A stretch of DNA of 64,000 nucleotides from Stenotrophomonas sp. ATCM1_4 (GTDB lineage: Bacteria > Pseudomonadota > Gammaproteobacteria > Xanthomonadales > Xanthomonadaceae). Shown piece by piece: positions 56,233 through 64,000 of the stretch. Every line of letters starts with the position of its first letter. Position 1 is the first letter of the stretch. A model generated the notes under the pieces. It made no database searches and was not told the origin of the DNA. It worked only from the letters and a program-made list of their open reading frames with translations. The stretch is taken from assembly GCF_004348115.1 (NCBI RefSeq), contig NZ_QPFB01000001.1, forward strand, positions 1,372,109 to 1,436,108, read 5' to 3'. The translations under genes were made by a program, and so were the position numbers.

Positions 56233-57201
56233 ATGCCCAAGAAGACACCCGTAAACCCGCGTTTTTCCTACAAGTCGGACCGGCTCAAGCCGCTGCGTGC
56301 ATTCCTGCAGACAGTTCGACTCGGGTCAGTTTCGCGGGCATCGGAGGCCCTGTTCGTCAGCCAGCCGGCAGTGAGCCTGCAGTTGCAGGCGCTGGAACGG
56401 GAGCTGGGGATGGTGCTGTTCGAGCGCAGCGGGCGACGCCTGGTACCCAGCCGCGAGGGTCAGCTGCTGTACGACATGGCCCAGCCGCTGGTGGAGAGCC
56501 TGGACGGGCTGCTGCCGCGCTTCCGCGAGAAGGTCGGGGGGCTGGATGCGGGCGAACTCAACATCGCCGCAAATTCGTCGACCATCCTGTATCTCCTGCC
56601 CAAGATCGTCGAAAACTTCCGCCGCCAGTACCCCGATGTGCGCCTGACCCTGCACAACGCCATCAGTGCGGACGGCACCGACCTGCTGCGCAGCGATGCC
56701 GCCGACCTGGCCATCGGTTCGATGATGGATGTCCCGGCCGACCTCAGCTACGCGCCGGTGTACCGCTTCGACCAGGTGCTGATCACCCCGCCCGACCACC
56801 CGCTGGCGCACAAGAAGCAGCTGAGCCTGGAAGACCTGTCGCCGTGGCCACTGATCCTGCCGCCACGCCGGCAGATCACTTGGCGGCTGGTGGATCTGGT
56901 GTTCCAGCAACACCGCGTGCCCTACACGGTGGCGCTGGAGGTCGGCGGCTGGGAGGTGATCAAGCAGTACGTGGCGATGGGCATGGGCATCTCCATCGTC
57001 ACCGCGCTGTGCCTGAACGATGCTGATCGCGGCAAGCTGGTCACCCGTGCGATGGGCGACTACTTCCCTTCGCGCAGCTATGGCGTGGTGGTGCGGCGGG
57101 GCAAGGTGCTGTCGCCGCAGGCGCGCGCGTTCGTGGAACTGATCCAGCCGGACCTGTTCGCGCCACGGCAATACGACGACACCGGGCCTTCGGAACGCTG
57201 A
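56233..57201 (+). CDS. LysR-family regulator divergent from aceBA
   Basis: A 322-residue regulator with a short extra N-terminus before the HTH (LRAFLQTVRLGSVSRASEAL, FVSQPAVSLQLQALERELG). The ligand domain has the CysB/Cbl-like look: STILYLLPKIVENFRRQYPD and VAMGMGISIVTALCL. Its place next to aceB suggests control of the glyoxylate shunt; the effector is unknown. The start at 56233 follows no clear ribosome site. Confidence 0.9.
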   Translation: MPKKTPVNPRFSYKSDRLKPLRAFLQTVRLGSVSRASEALFVSQPAVSLQLQALERELGMVLFERSGRRLVPSREGQLLYDMAQPLVESLDGLLPRFREKVGGLDAGELNIAANSSTILYLLPKIVENFRRQYPDVRLTLHNAISADGTDLLRSDAADLAIGSMMDVPADLSYAPVYRFDQVLITPPDHPLAHKKQLSLEDLSPWPLILPPRRQITWRLVDLVFQQHRVPYTVALEVGGWEVIKQYVAMGMGISIVTALCLNDADRGKLVTRAMGDYFPSRSYGVVVRRGKVLSPQARAFVELIQPDLFAPRQYDDTGPSER

Positions 57202-57287
57202 GCCCGCGCACGACGGCGCGCATCGCCATCGCCCCCATTCGCGGTGGAGTCCGGCGACAATCACCGCACCTTCCCCGGAACCGGCGC

Positions 57288-58199
57288 ATGTCACTGGAAC
57301 TTCGCCACCTGCGCTACTTCCTCGCCGTGGCCGACACGCTGCACTTCGGCCGCGCCGCCGAACGCCTGGGCATGTCGCAGCCGCCGCTCAGCCAGCAGAT
57401 CCGCCAGCTGGAAACCCTGGTCGGCGCGCATCTGTTCGTGCGCAGCCATCGCCGCGTGCAGCTCACGCCGGCCGGTGAAGTGCTGCTGGAGCAGGCGCGC
57501 GAGATCCTCCAGCGCGTCGATACCGCGGTGGACAGGGTGCAGCGTGCGCAGCGCGGCGAAAGCGGCGAACTGCGCGTCGGCCTGACCCGCGCCACCCCGC
57601 TGCTGCCGCAGATCCCGCGCGCGTTCTTCGCTTATCGCCAGCAGCGCCCGCAGGTGCAACTGCAACTGCGCGAGATGAACAGCCTGCGCCAGATCGATGC
57701 GTTGCTGGCCAACGAGCTGGACGTGGGCATCATCCGCAAGCGGGTGCTGCCGTCGGAGCTGGTCGCCAAGCGCCTGCTCGACGATCCGCTGGCGCTGGTG
57801 GTGCATGCCACCCATCCCGCGCTGGCCGGCAAGGATCCGGACACGGCTACGTTGTCCCTGCGCCAGTTCGCGCTGGACCCGTTCGTCGGCTTCTCGCGCG
57901 ATGCCGGTGCCGGCATCCACGACCATGTGATCACGCTGTGCCGCAACGCCGGCTTCAGCCCGCGCATCGTGCAGGAGGCGGGGGAATCATCAACCCTGAT
58001 CAGCCTGGTCGCGGCGGGACTGGGGGTGTGCGTGCTGCCGTCCTCGTGCAGCCATATCCAGGTCGACGGCGCCTGCTTCGTCGCGCTGAGTGATCGCGGC
58101 GCGACATCGGAAATCCAGCTGGCGTGGCGACGCGAAGCGGTGACGCCGCTGATGCGACAGTTCATCGGCTTGATGCGGCAGGAAGTGGTGCGGGGCTGA
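57288..58199 (+). CDS. LysR-family regulator paired with an MFS transporter
   Basis: A 303-residue LysR protein of the kind that begins LELRHLRYFLAVADTLHFGR, with HTH GMSQPPLSQQIRQLE and a ligand domain ending in an ALAWRREAV-like strand (IQLAWRREAVTPLMRQF). Related regulators (BenM/CatM or Hca type) respond to aromatic acids, but the ligand here is unknown. It is convergent with an MFS exporter gene across an inverted repeat (58212-58342); that pair is common in this family, so control of the transporter is likely though not shown. Confidence 0.9.
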   Translation: MSLELRHLRYFLAVADTLHFGRAAERLGMSQPPLSQQIRQLETLVGAHLFVRSHRRVQLTPAGEVLLEQAREILQRVDTAVDRVQRAQRGESGELRVGLTRATPLLPQIPRAFFAYRQQRPQVQLQLREMNSLRQIDALLANELDVGIIRKRVLPSELVAKRLLDDPLALVVHATHPALAGKDPDTATLSLRQFALDPFVGFSRDAGAGIHDHVITLCRNAGFSPRIVQEAGESSTLISLVAAGLGVCVLPSSCSHIQVDGACFVALSDRGATSEIQLAWRREAVTPLMRQFIGLMRQEVVRG

Positions 58200-58211
58200 A
58201 GGCGTTTACCT

Positions 58212-58342
58212 CTACCCCTCCCCAACCCTCCCCTTGGCTGCGCCAAAGGGAGGGGGCAGAAGCGCCGCTTCGCAGTGATCTGATCGACCCGCATGACCCC
58301 CCCCTCCCTTTGGCGCAGCCAAGGGGAGCGCTGGGGAGGGGT
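58212..58342. repeat. Large inverted repeat between LysR and MFS genes
   Basis: Arms of about 45 bp (CCCTCCCCTTGGCTGCGCCAAAGGGAGG and its inverse) flank an approximately 40-bp centre. Each arm is itself able to form a hairpin. Probably a two-way terminator derived from intergenic repeats. Confidence 0.75.
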
Positions 58343-58356
58343 AACGCTTTTGGCTC

Positions 58357-59667
58357 TCAACGCCCGACCGCCGCTTGCACATCGCTCGTCGCCTGCAGGT
58401 GACGCCATACCTGCCAGGCCGCCCCCACGCCCGCCAGCGTCAGTACCAGCACATAGCCACACACGCCGATCCAGCCCCAGCGCGTATAGAACACGCCACC
58501 CAGCGCACCCAGCAGGCTGGAGCCCAGGTAGTAGGACAGCAGGTACAGCGCCGAGGCTTCGGCACGCAGGGCGCCGGCGCGCACCCCCACCCAGCTGCTG
58601 GCCACCGAATGCCCGCCGAAGAAGCCGAACGTGACCACGGCGATACCCAACGCCATCGTCCACAACCACGGCAGCATCAGCAGCAATACGCCGCCCACCA
58701 TCAACGTGAACGACAACGTCAGCACCGGACCGCGGCCCAGGCGATTGGCCAGCTGGCCCATCCACGCCGAGCTGAAGCTGCCAACCAGATAGACGATGAA
58801 GATCAGGCCCACCACGGTCTGGCTCAGGCCGTACGGCGGCGCCATCAGGTGATAGCCCAGGTAGTTGTAGACGGTGACGAACACCCCCAGCAGCAGGAAG
58901 CCGCAGGCAAACAGCCACGGCAACGCCACATCGCCGAACACGCCGCCGAAACGTGCGGGCAGCCGCGCCGGTTCGGCATGACGGGCACGGAAATGGCGCG
59001 AAGCCGGCAGTTGCGTCCACAGCGCGAACGTGGCCAGCAGCGCGATCACCCCCACCACGCCGATGCCGGCGCGCCAGCCCCCGTGGTCGGCCACCACGCC
59101 GGCGATCAGGCGCCCGCTCATGCCGCCCACCGCATTGCCGCCGATGTACAGGCCCATGGCCAGGCCCAAGGCGCGACTGTCCATCTCCTCGACCAGCCAG
59201 GTCATCGCCACCGCCGGCACACCGCTCAGGCTGACGCCCAGCAGTGCGCGCAGCACCAGCAGGGTGTTCCAGTCATCGACCATCGCCGTGGCCAGGATCA
59301 ACAGTGACGAAACCAGCAATGAGGCCACCATCACCGGGCGCCGGCCCACGCGGTCAGAGAGGATGCCGGCCCCCAGCATCGCCACCGCCAGCACGCCAGT
59401 GCTGACCGACAACGCCAACGCGCTGTTGGCCGCACTCACGCCAAAGTGGTGGCTGAAGCCGGGCAACAGCGCCTGCACGCAGTACAGCACGCCGAAGGTG
59501 GCGAAGCCGGCCATGAACAGCGCCACCACCGCACGCCGGAACGCCGGCGTGCCTTGGCGGATGTGGGGTTGTTCGACGGTGGCGGTCAGCGCAGTCGCAG
59601 GCGCCAGGGAATCACGGCAGGTTGGCGTGCCGTTGTGTTCGAGTTCCATCGCATCGAGGCACATCAC
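58357..59667 (-). CDS. MFS transporter (YnfM/AraJ-like exporter)
   Basis: A 436-residue membrane protein with 12 hydrophobic segments. The MFS motif between TM2 and TM3 is GILSDRVGRRPVM, and TM5 carries the exporter-type GLYIGGNAVGGMSGRLIAG. The shape recalls the YnfM/YdhP group of proton-driven exporters. The N-terminal 35 residues are a polar extension; a start at 59649 is equally possible. It is convergent with the LysR gene. Substrate unknown. Confidence 0.88.
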   Translation of the reverse strand: MMCLDAMELEHNGTPTCRDSLAPATALTATVEQPHIRQGTPAFRRAVVALFMAGFATFGVLYCVQALLPGFSHHFGVSAANSALALSVSTGVLAVAMLGAGILSDRVGRRPVMVASLLVSSLLILATAMVDDWNTLLVLRALLGVSLSGVPAVAMTWLVEEMDSRALGLAMGLYIGGNAVGGMSGRLIAGVVADHGGWRAGIGVVGVIALLATFALWTQLPASRHFRARHAEPARLPARFGGVFGDVALPWLFACGFLLLGVFVTVYNYLGYHLMAPPYGLSQTVVGLIFIVYLVGSFSSAWMGQLANRLGRGPVLTLSFTLMVGGVLLLMLPWLWTMALGIAVVTFGFFGGHSVASSWVGVRAGALRAEASALYLLSYYLGSSLLGALGGVFYTRWGWIGVCGYVLVLTLAGVGAAWQVWRHLQATSDVQAAVGR

Positions 59668-59989
59668 CGGGCCGCTTCATTGGAGATGCGGGAAGCTTGG
59701 ACCTGTTGAGCAGGTCGATCCATAACCTGTTGTGTACGGATTGATATGCAGGGAGTATCGATTCAGGAGTCAATGCCGATGCCGATGCCGCGCCCGCGCC
59801 CGCGCCGAACTGTATGACGGCGGATGCCGTCCCTTCTCCCGTGTACGGGAGAAGGTGCCCCGAAAGGGGCGGATGAGGGCAGCTTTGGCTCTTGGCTTTG
59901 GCCTTTGCCTTTCCAGCTAGAAGCTTCCCCTCACCCCACCCCCTCTCCCGCTCGCGGGAGAGGGGCTTAAGCAAAGGCATGAGCAAGAT
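59668..59989. other. Intergenic region with inverted copy of the bipartite repeat
   Basis: It holds the MFS promoter (about 59670-59760), a short GCCGAT and GCGCCC tandem stretch (59773-59808), and the repeat at 59830-59968. No gene seen. Confidence 0.55.
59830..59968. repeat. Bipartite intergenic repeat, inverted copy
   Basis: CCCTTCTCCCGTGTACGGGAGAAGG, GCCCCGAAAGGGGCGGATGAGGG, AAGCTTCCCCTCACCCCA and CCCCTCTCCCGCTCGCGGGAGAGGGG run in an order opposite to the copy at 43836-43953. It follows the dld gene. Confidence 0.7.
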
Positions 59990-61687
59990 TCAGCAATCAC
60001 AGCCCTTCCAACCGGGCTGCTTGCTGGTCTGGCCGATGCCGGGATTGAAGGTATTGCTCGGATCAAGCTGCTTGTAGAACTGCGCCAGCGCCGGTTTGGC
60101 CGGATAGAGATGGCCGACGTTGTGCTCGGCCGGGTATTCCGCGCCACGCGCGTCCAGCAACTTCCACATTGCATGCTCGATCGCCATCGGGTCCTCGCCC
60201 TTGCGCGCGATGTAGTCCTGATGGAACACGTGACACAGGAAGTGGCCGTAGTACAGCTTGTGCAGAAGACGTGCATCCAGCTCGGCCGGCAACTGCTCGA
60301 ACCACTCACGGTCATCACGGCGCAGCGCGATGTCCAGCGCAACGATGTCCTGCACCTGCGTGCGATGCACTTCGCGATAGCGCACGGCTGCACCAGCAAC
60401 GGCGAAGCGGTGCAAGAACGCCTTGCGCCCTTCTTCCGGCGTGCAATGGAAGTAGTCGCCTTCATGCCTGGCGAAGAACTCCCGCAGCCAGGCCTCGGTC
60501 ACCGCCGCATCCTGTGCCGACACCTTCAACAGCAGATGATGCTCGTAACGCTGGCGAAACCCGCCCATGCGCGCCGGCAGATGCGAAGGCAGCAGGCTCG
60601 TCAGCAGCTGCATCATCCGGTCCGTGACACCGCGCAGGCCAATGCGCTCGAACCAGCCATCGACACGGCTCTTCAACGCGAACGCCGCCGGCACCCGGGC
60701 AGTACCCAGCTTGTCGATCAGCAGGAAGGTGTCCTTGCCGTAACGCTCGCCGATGTCATAGGCGACGCGATGGATGTACTCGCCGCTGATCGGCAACCGC
60801 TCGAAGCCGGTCAGCAGATGCCGGCGAATGGCGGTCAGACTCTGCGTCTGGTTGCTGCCGATGTAGAACACTTCGGCCGCTTCCCTGGCAAACGTATCCA
60901 ACCGCACCGCGAACACCGCGAGCTTTCCCGCCGAACCCGCCGCCTCGTAATGGCGGCTCGCATCGGCATTGAAACGTGCCGGCGTGTCCGCATCCACCCG
61001 CCGCACCTGTTCGGCGTAATGCGGATCGGACGCGGCCCGGCCGGACTCCAACTGCACGTCCGCGGCGCTGTAGTCGCCCGCCTGCACGCGCTGCAGGATC
61101 TCCTCCGGGGTGTCGCCCAAGGCAATGCCCAGGTGATTGACCAGCTGCAGTTCGCCGGCAGCATTCACCTGTGCGAACAACGCCATCTCGGTGTAGGCCG
61201 GCCCTCGCCGCACCAGCGCCCCCCCGGAGTTGTTGCAGACACCGCCCAACACTGAGGCACCGATGCATGACGAGCCGATCACCGAATGCGGCTCACGCCC
61301 CAGCGGTGCCAAGGCCTGCTCCAGCCGGTCCAGCGTCGCACCGGGCAGGCACAGCACCTGGCGACCACCGTCGAGCAGTTGCACGCCGGTCAGCCGCAGC
61401 GTGCTGATCAATACGACCGGCCGGCCGTAGTCGTCGCCATCCGGCGTGGAGCCACCAGTCAGGCCGGTGTTGGCCGCCTGCAGGATGACCGCCGCACCGC
61501 CCTGCACCGCAGCCTGCAGGGCGCGCCACATTTCCAGCAACGTCCCCGGCCGCACCACCGCCAGCACCGGGCCATCGCCGAAGCGGTAGCCCTTGCGGAA
61601 GCGACGCGTGGCCTTGTCGCCGGTCAGCACGTGGCCATTGCCCACGGCCGCACGCAGCTGCGCCAGCAAGGTGTCGTGCATGCTCAT
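59990..61687 (-). CDS. dld: Quinone-dependent D-lactate dehydrogenase
   Basis: A 565-residue FAD enzyme: FAD-binding domain with [20 protein letters not shown] and [19 protein letters not shown], substrate domain with a membrane-binding region, and a C-terminal [14 protein letters not shown]. The length matches E. coli Dld. It oxidises D-lactate to pyruvate and passes electrons to quinone at the inner membrane. The start overlaps the stop of lldD by 4 bp, so it is the last gene of the lactate operon. Confidence 0.96.
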   Translation of the reverse strand: MSMHDTLLAQLRAAVGNGHVLTGDKATRRFRKGYRFGDGPVLAVVRPGTLLEMWRALQAAVQGGAAVILQAANTGLTGGSTPDGDDYGRPVVLISTLRLTGVQLLDGGRQVLCLPGATLDRLEQALAPLGREPHSVIGSSCIGASVLGGVCNNSGGALVRRGPAYTEMALFAQVNAAGELQLVNHLGIALGDTPEEILQRVQAGDYSAADVQLESGRAASDPHYAEQVRRVDADTPARFNADASRHYEAAGSAGKLAVFAVRLDTFAREAAEVFYIGSNQTQSLTAIRRHLLTGFERLPISGEYIHRVAYDIGERYGKDTFLLIDKLGTARVPAAFALKSRVDGWFERIGLRGVTDRMMQLLTSLLPSHLPARMGGFRQRYEHHLLLKVSAQDAAVTEAWLREFFARHEGDYFHCTPEEGRKAFLHRFAVAGAAVRYREVHRTQVQDIVALDIALRRDDREWFEQLPAELDARLLHKLYYGHFLCHVFHQDYIARKGEDPMAIEHAMWKLLDARGAEYPAEHNVGHLYPAKPALAQFYKQLDPSNTFNPGIGQTSKQPGWKGCDC

Positions 61688-62823
61688 GCCAGGTTGACCA
61701 GCGAATCGCGGCTGATGTCGGCGATGCGGCGCGCGCCGGTCAGCGTCATCGCCACGCGCATCTCCTTGGCGATCAGGTCCAGCAGGTTGGCCACGCCGGC
61801 CTCGCCCTGCGCGGCCAATGCATACACGAAGGCGCGGCCCAGCAGCACGCTGTCGGCACCGAGGGCGAGCATGCGCACCACGTCCAGGCCGTTGCGGATG
61901 CCCGAGTCCGCGAGGATCTTCAGGTCACCCTGCACCGCATCGGCGATGGCCGGCAAGGCACGCGCGGTGGACAGCACGCCATCAAGCTGGCGACCACCGT
62001 GGTTGGACACCACGATGCCATCTGCGCCGAAGCGCACCGCGTCGCGTGCGTCGTCCGGATCGAGGATGCCCTTGATCACCATCGGCCCCTTCCAGAACTC
62101 GCGGATCCATTCCAGGTCCTTCCACGAGATGGAGGGGTCGAAATTGTTGCCCAGCCAACCGATGTAGTCGGCCAGCCCGGTCGGGTGGCCACGATAGGCG
62201 GAGATGTTGCCCAGGTCGTGCGGACGACCGAACAAGCCCACGTCCCACGCCCAGCGGGGATGGGTCATGGCCTGGCCGATGCGGCGGACGCCGGCATTCG
62301 GCCCGCTCATGCCCGAATGCGCATCGCGGTAGCGCGCGCCGGGCACCGGCATGTCGACGGTGAACACCAGCGTGGTGACCCCGGCCGCCTGCGCGCGCTC
62401 CAGCGCGTTGCGCATGAAGCCACGGTCGCGCAGCACGTACAGCTGGAACCACATCGGCCGCTTGATCGCCGGCGCCACTTCCTCGATCGGGCACACCGAC
62501 ACCGTGGACAGGGTGAACGGGATACCCCGGCTGTCGGCCGCGCGCGCGGCCTGCACTTCGCCGCGACGGGCATACATGCCGGTCAGCCCGACCGGCGCCA
62601 GGGCCACCGGCATGGCCAGTTTCTCGCCGAACAGCTCGGTTTCCAGGCTCAGGTCGGACATGTCGCGCAGCACGCGCTGGCGCAGCGCGATGTCGGACAG
62701 ATCGGAAACGTTGCGTTTGAGCGTGTGTTCGGCATACGCGCCGCCATCGATGTAGTGGAACAGGAACGGCGGCAGGCGACGCTGCGCGGCCGCACGGTAA
62801 TCGGTGGAGGCGGAGATGATCAT
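61684..62823 (-). CDS. lldD: L-lactate dehydrogenase (FMN, quinone-linked)
   Basis: A 379-residue FMN-dependent alpha-hydroxyacid oxidase-family enzyme. Motifs: [36 protein letters not shown], and the catalytic His in [15 protein letters not shown]. It oxidises L-lactate to pyruvate with electrons passed to quinone. The ATG at 62823 is four bases after the lldR stop. Confidence 0.97.
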   Translation of the reverse strand: MIISASTDYRAAAQRRLPPFLFHYIDGGAYAEHTLKRNVSDLSDIALRQRVLRDMSDLSLETELFGEKLAMPVALAPVGLTGMYARRGEVQAARAADSRGIPFTLSTVSVCPIEEVAPAIKRPMWFQLYVLRDRGFMRNALERAQAAGVTTLVFTVDMPVPGARYRDAHSGMSGPNAGVRRIGQAMTHPRWAWDVGLFGRPHDLGNISAYRGHPTGLADYIGWLGNNFDPSISWKDLEWIREFWKGPMVIKGILDPDDARDAVRFGADGIVVSNHGGRQLDGVLSTARALPAIADAVQGDLKILADSGIRNGLDVVRMLALGADSVLLGRAFVYALAAQGEAGVANLLDLIAKEMRVAMTLTGARRIADISRDSLVNLA

Positions 62824-62827
62824 GGGG

Positions 62828-63592
62828 TCAACCGTGGGGGGAAGGCAGGCGCGAGGCGCGTGCACGCCGCGCCTCGTTCTCATCGAGCGTGCGCAGCGTG
62901 GTGTGCACGAAGGCGAGGTGGGCATGCGCGGCGGCGCGCGCGCGTTCGGGATCGCCGGCCAGCACCGCGTCCATCATCTCGCGGTGCTGGTCGGACAGTG
63001 GCGAAAACGTGGTCGCCGAGGTGTAGAGCTTCTCGCGGCTCTGCGAGATGTTGGTCTGCAGCAGATCGAACAGGCCGCGCATCACCTGCAGCAGCACCAG
63101 GTTGTGCGAGGCCTCGGCGATGGACAGGTGGAAGGCTGCATCGGCCTGCGCCTCCCCGGCCGGGTCGTCCTTGCCGTGCGCGTCCATCATCGTCTGGAAT
63201 GCCTGGGTGATGCGTACGCGGTCATCGTCGGTCGCACGCAATGCGGCATGCCAGGCGGTGGCGCCTTCCAGTGCATGGCGGATCTCCAGCACGTCGAAGC
63301 GGTACTCCGGGTCACCCTGGAACAGCGGCAGGTAAGGGGCCAGTGGCTCATCCAGTGCCTGCCGCGCACGCGCGGCCGGCTCGGCGACGAAGGTGCCGCC
63401 GCCCACCCGCGCCACCAGCAGGCCCTGGCTGCCCAGCTGGGCGATGGCCTCGCGCAGGGCCGTGCGCGACACTCCCAGCTGCACCGCCAGGGTGCGCTCG
63501 GCGGGCAGCCGGTCGCCCGGCTGCAGCTGTTGTTCGTCCACCAGCGCGCGCAGCTGCGCGGCCACCTTGTCGGAGATGCGTTGAGTGCTCAT
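62828..63592 (-). CDS. lldR: GntR/FadR-family regulator of the lactate operon
   Basis: A 254-residue FCD-type GntR protein: winged HTH with [20 protein letters not shown] and [15 protein letters not shown], then a helical FCD ligand domain with likely metal ligands in [11 protein letters not shown] and [12 protein letters not shown]. LldR represses lldPRD without lactate. It lies between lldP and lldD, the E. coli gene order. The ATG at 63592 removes an unlikely extension into lldP. Confidence 0.95.
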   Translation of the reverse strand: MSTQRISDKVAAQLRALVDEQQLQPGDRLPAERTLAVQLGVSRTALREAIAQLGSQGLLVARVGGGTFVAEPAARARQALDEPLAPYLPLFQGDPEYRFDVLEIRHALEGATAWHAALRATDDDRVRITQAFQTMMDAHGKDDPAGEAQADAAFHLSIAEASHNLVLLQVMRGLFDLLQTNISQSREKLYTSATTFSPLSDQHREMMDAVLAGDPERARAAAHAHLAFVHTTLRTLDENEARRARASRLPSPHG

Positions 63593-63645
63593 GCCGACAT
63601 TGTGGCCCGAAGCCCATGGGCGGTGGCTGGCAGGCTGTCCATGGC

Positions 63646-64000
63646 TCAGGGAATCATCCAGGTCAGCCAGTACGCCTGCGCGGTGGTGATCAGGCCGACC
63701 ATCACGGTGAAGATCAGGCTGTGCTTGACGGTGAAACGGAACAGGTCCGATTCCTTCCCGGCCAGGCCCACCGCCGCACAGGCAATGGCGATGGACTGCG
63801 GCGAGATCATCTTGCCGGTGACGCCACCGGTGGTATTGGCCGCCACCAGCAGCACTTCGGACACGCCGATCTGCTGCGCGGTGGTGGCCTGCAGTGCCGA
63901 GAACAGAGCGTTGGACGAGGTATCCGAGCCGGTCAGGAACACGCCCAGCCAACCGAGGAACGGCGAGAAGAAGGTGAACGCATCGCCGGTATGGGCCAGA
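63646..64000 (-). CDS. lldP: L-lactate permease, C-terminal part (runs off the window)
   Basis: The minus strand from the window end reads [20 protein letters not shown], then [20 protein letters not shown] and [20 protein letters not shown], closely matching the last 115 or so residues of LldP. It ends YWLTWMIP at 63646. The family imports lactate or glycolate with protons. It is first in the lldP-lldR-lldD-dld order, 53 bp before lldR. Confidence 0.95.
   Translation of the reverse strand, partial: LAHTGDAFTFFSPFLGWLGVFLTGSDTSSNALFSALQATTAQQIGVSEVLLVAANTTGGVTGKMISPQSIAIACAAVGLAGKESDLFRFTVKHSLIFTVMVGLITTAQAYWLTWMIP

Overview
The window looks like a chromosome segment of a high-GC gammaproteobacterium of the Xanthomonadaceae/Lysobacteraceae, most likely Stenotrophomonas. 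The basis is gene-family resemblance, dense GC-rich intergenic hairpins, a GTAG-type hairpin touching a stop codon, and a three-gene 'putative modified peptide' locus of a type I associate with Xanthomonas, Stenotrophomonas and Lysobacter. No database search was possible, so species is inference.

Region 1 (1 to about 9.2 kb) is the right end of a prophage. It has a lambda-like immunity region: a repressor transcribed right, a Cro-like gene and a CII-like gene transcribed left, and five copies of one 16-bp operator (three between repressor and cro, two beyond the repressor terminator) on an exact 24-bp spacing. The second operator pair heads a tightly overlapping operon of 16 small genes, including a tandem Arc-type protein, a DnaN-like sliding clamp, a Lar-like zinc protein and a PrtN-like last gene. 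The prophage ends inside the 5' end of dusA, whose start remains at 9180-9311. The integrase and the rest of dusA must lie to the left.

Region 2 (9.5-21.1 kb) is a cell-envelope and signalling block: a cNMP-binding patatin phospholipase, a DUF3307 membrane protein, and a three-gene operon of a Slam/type 11 secretion-like TPR beta-barrel, a FecR-domain protein with 21 Pro-Val-Asp repeats and a TbpB-like C-terminus, and a CHASE2 nucleotide cyclase. A frameshifted trimeric autotransporter and an SMR transporter follow.

Region 3 (21.2-41.8 kb) is mostly housekeeping. metE and nrdAB, both B12-independent isozymes, each sit behind a cobalamin riboswitch, and nrdAB also has tandem NrdR-like boxes over its promoter. 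Also here are pncA, purU, LysR, an old-yellow-enzyme oxidoreductase, a class II sirtuin, a thioesterase, a DUF2884 protein, a VWA protein, zapE, an alpha/beta hydrolase, a DMT transporter, an ExeM-like nuclease and a c5-type cytochrome.

Region 4 (41.9-53 kb) holds a leucine/isovalerate operon (TetR regulator, liuA, liuB, liuD), then the three-gene putative RiPP locus (SagB-like dehydrogenase, NHLP-like precursor, cyclase-TPR protein) and a cNMP-GGDEF protein next to the cyclase gene.

Region 5 (53-64 kb) contains the glyoxylate shunt (aceB-aceA) with a divergent LysR gene, a LysR/MFS pair, and the lactate operon lldP'-lldR-lldD-dld, cut by the window end in lldP. Dispersed hairpin repeats fill many of the gaps between operons.
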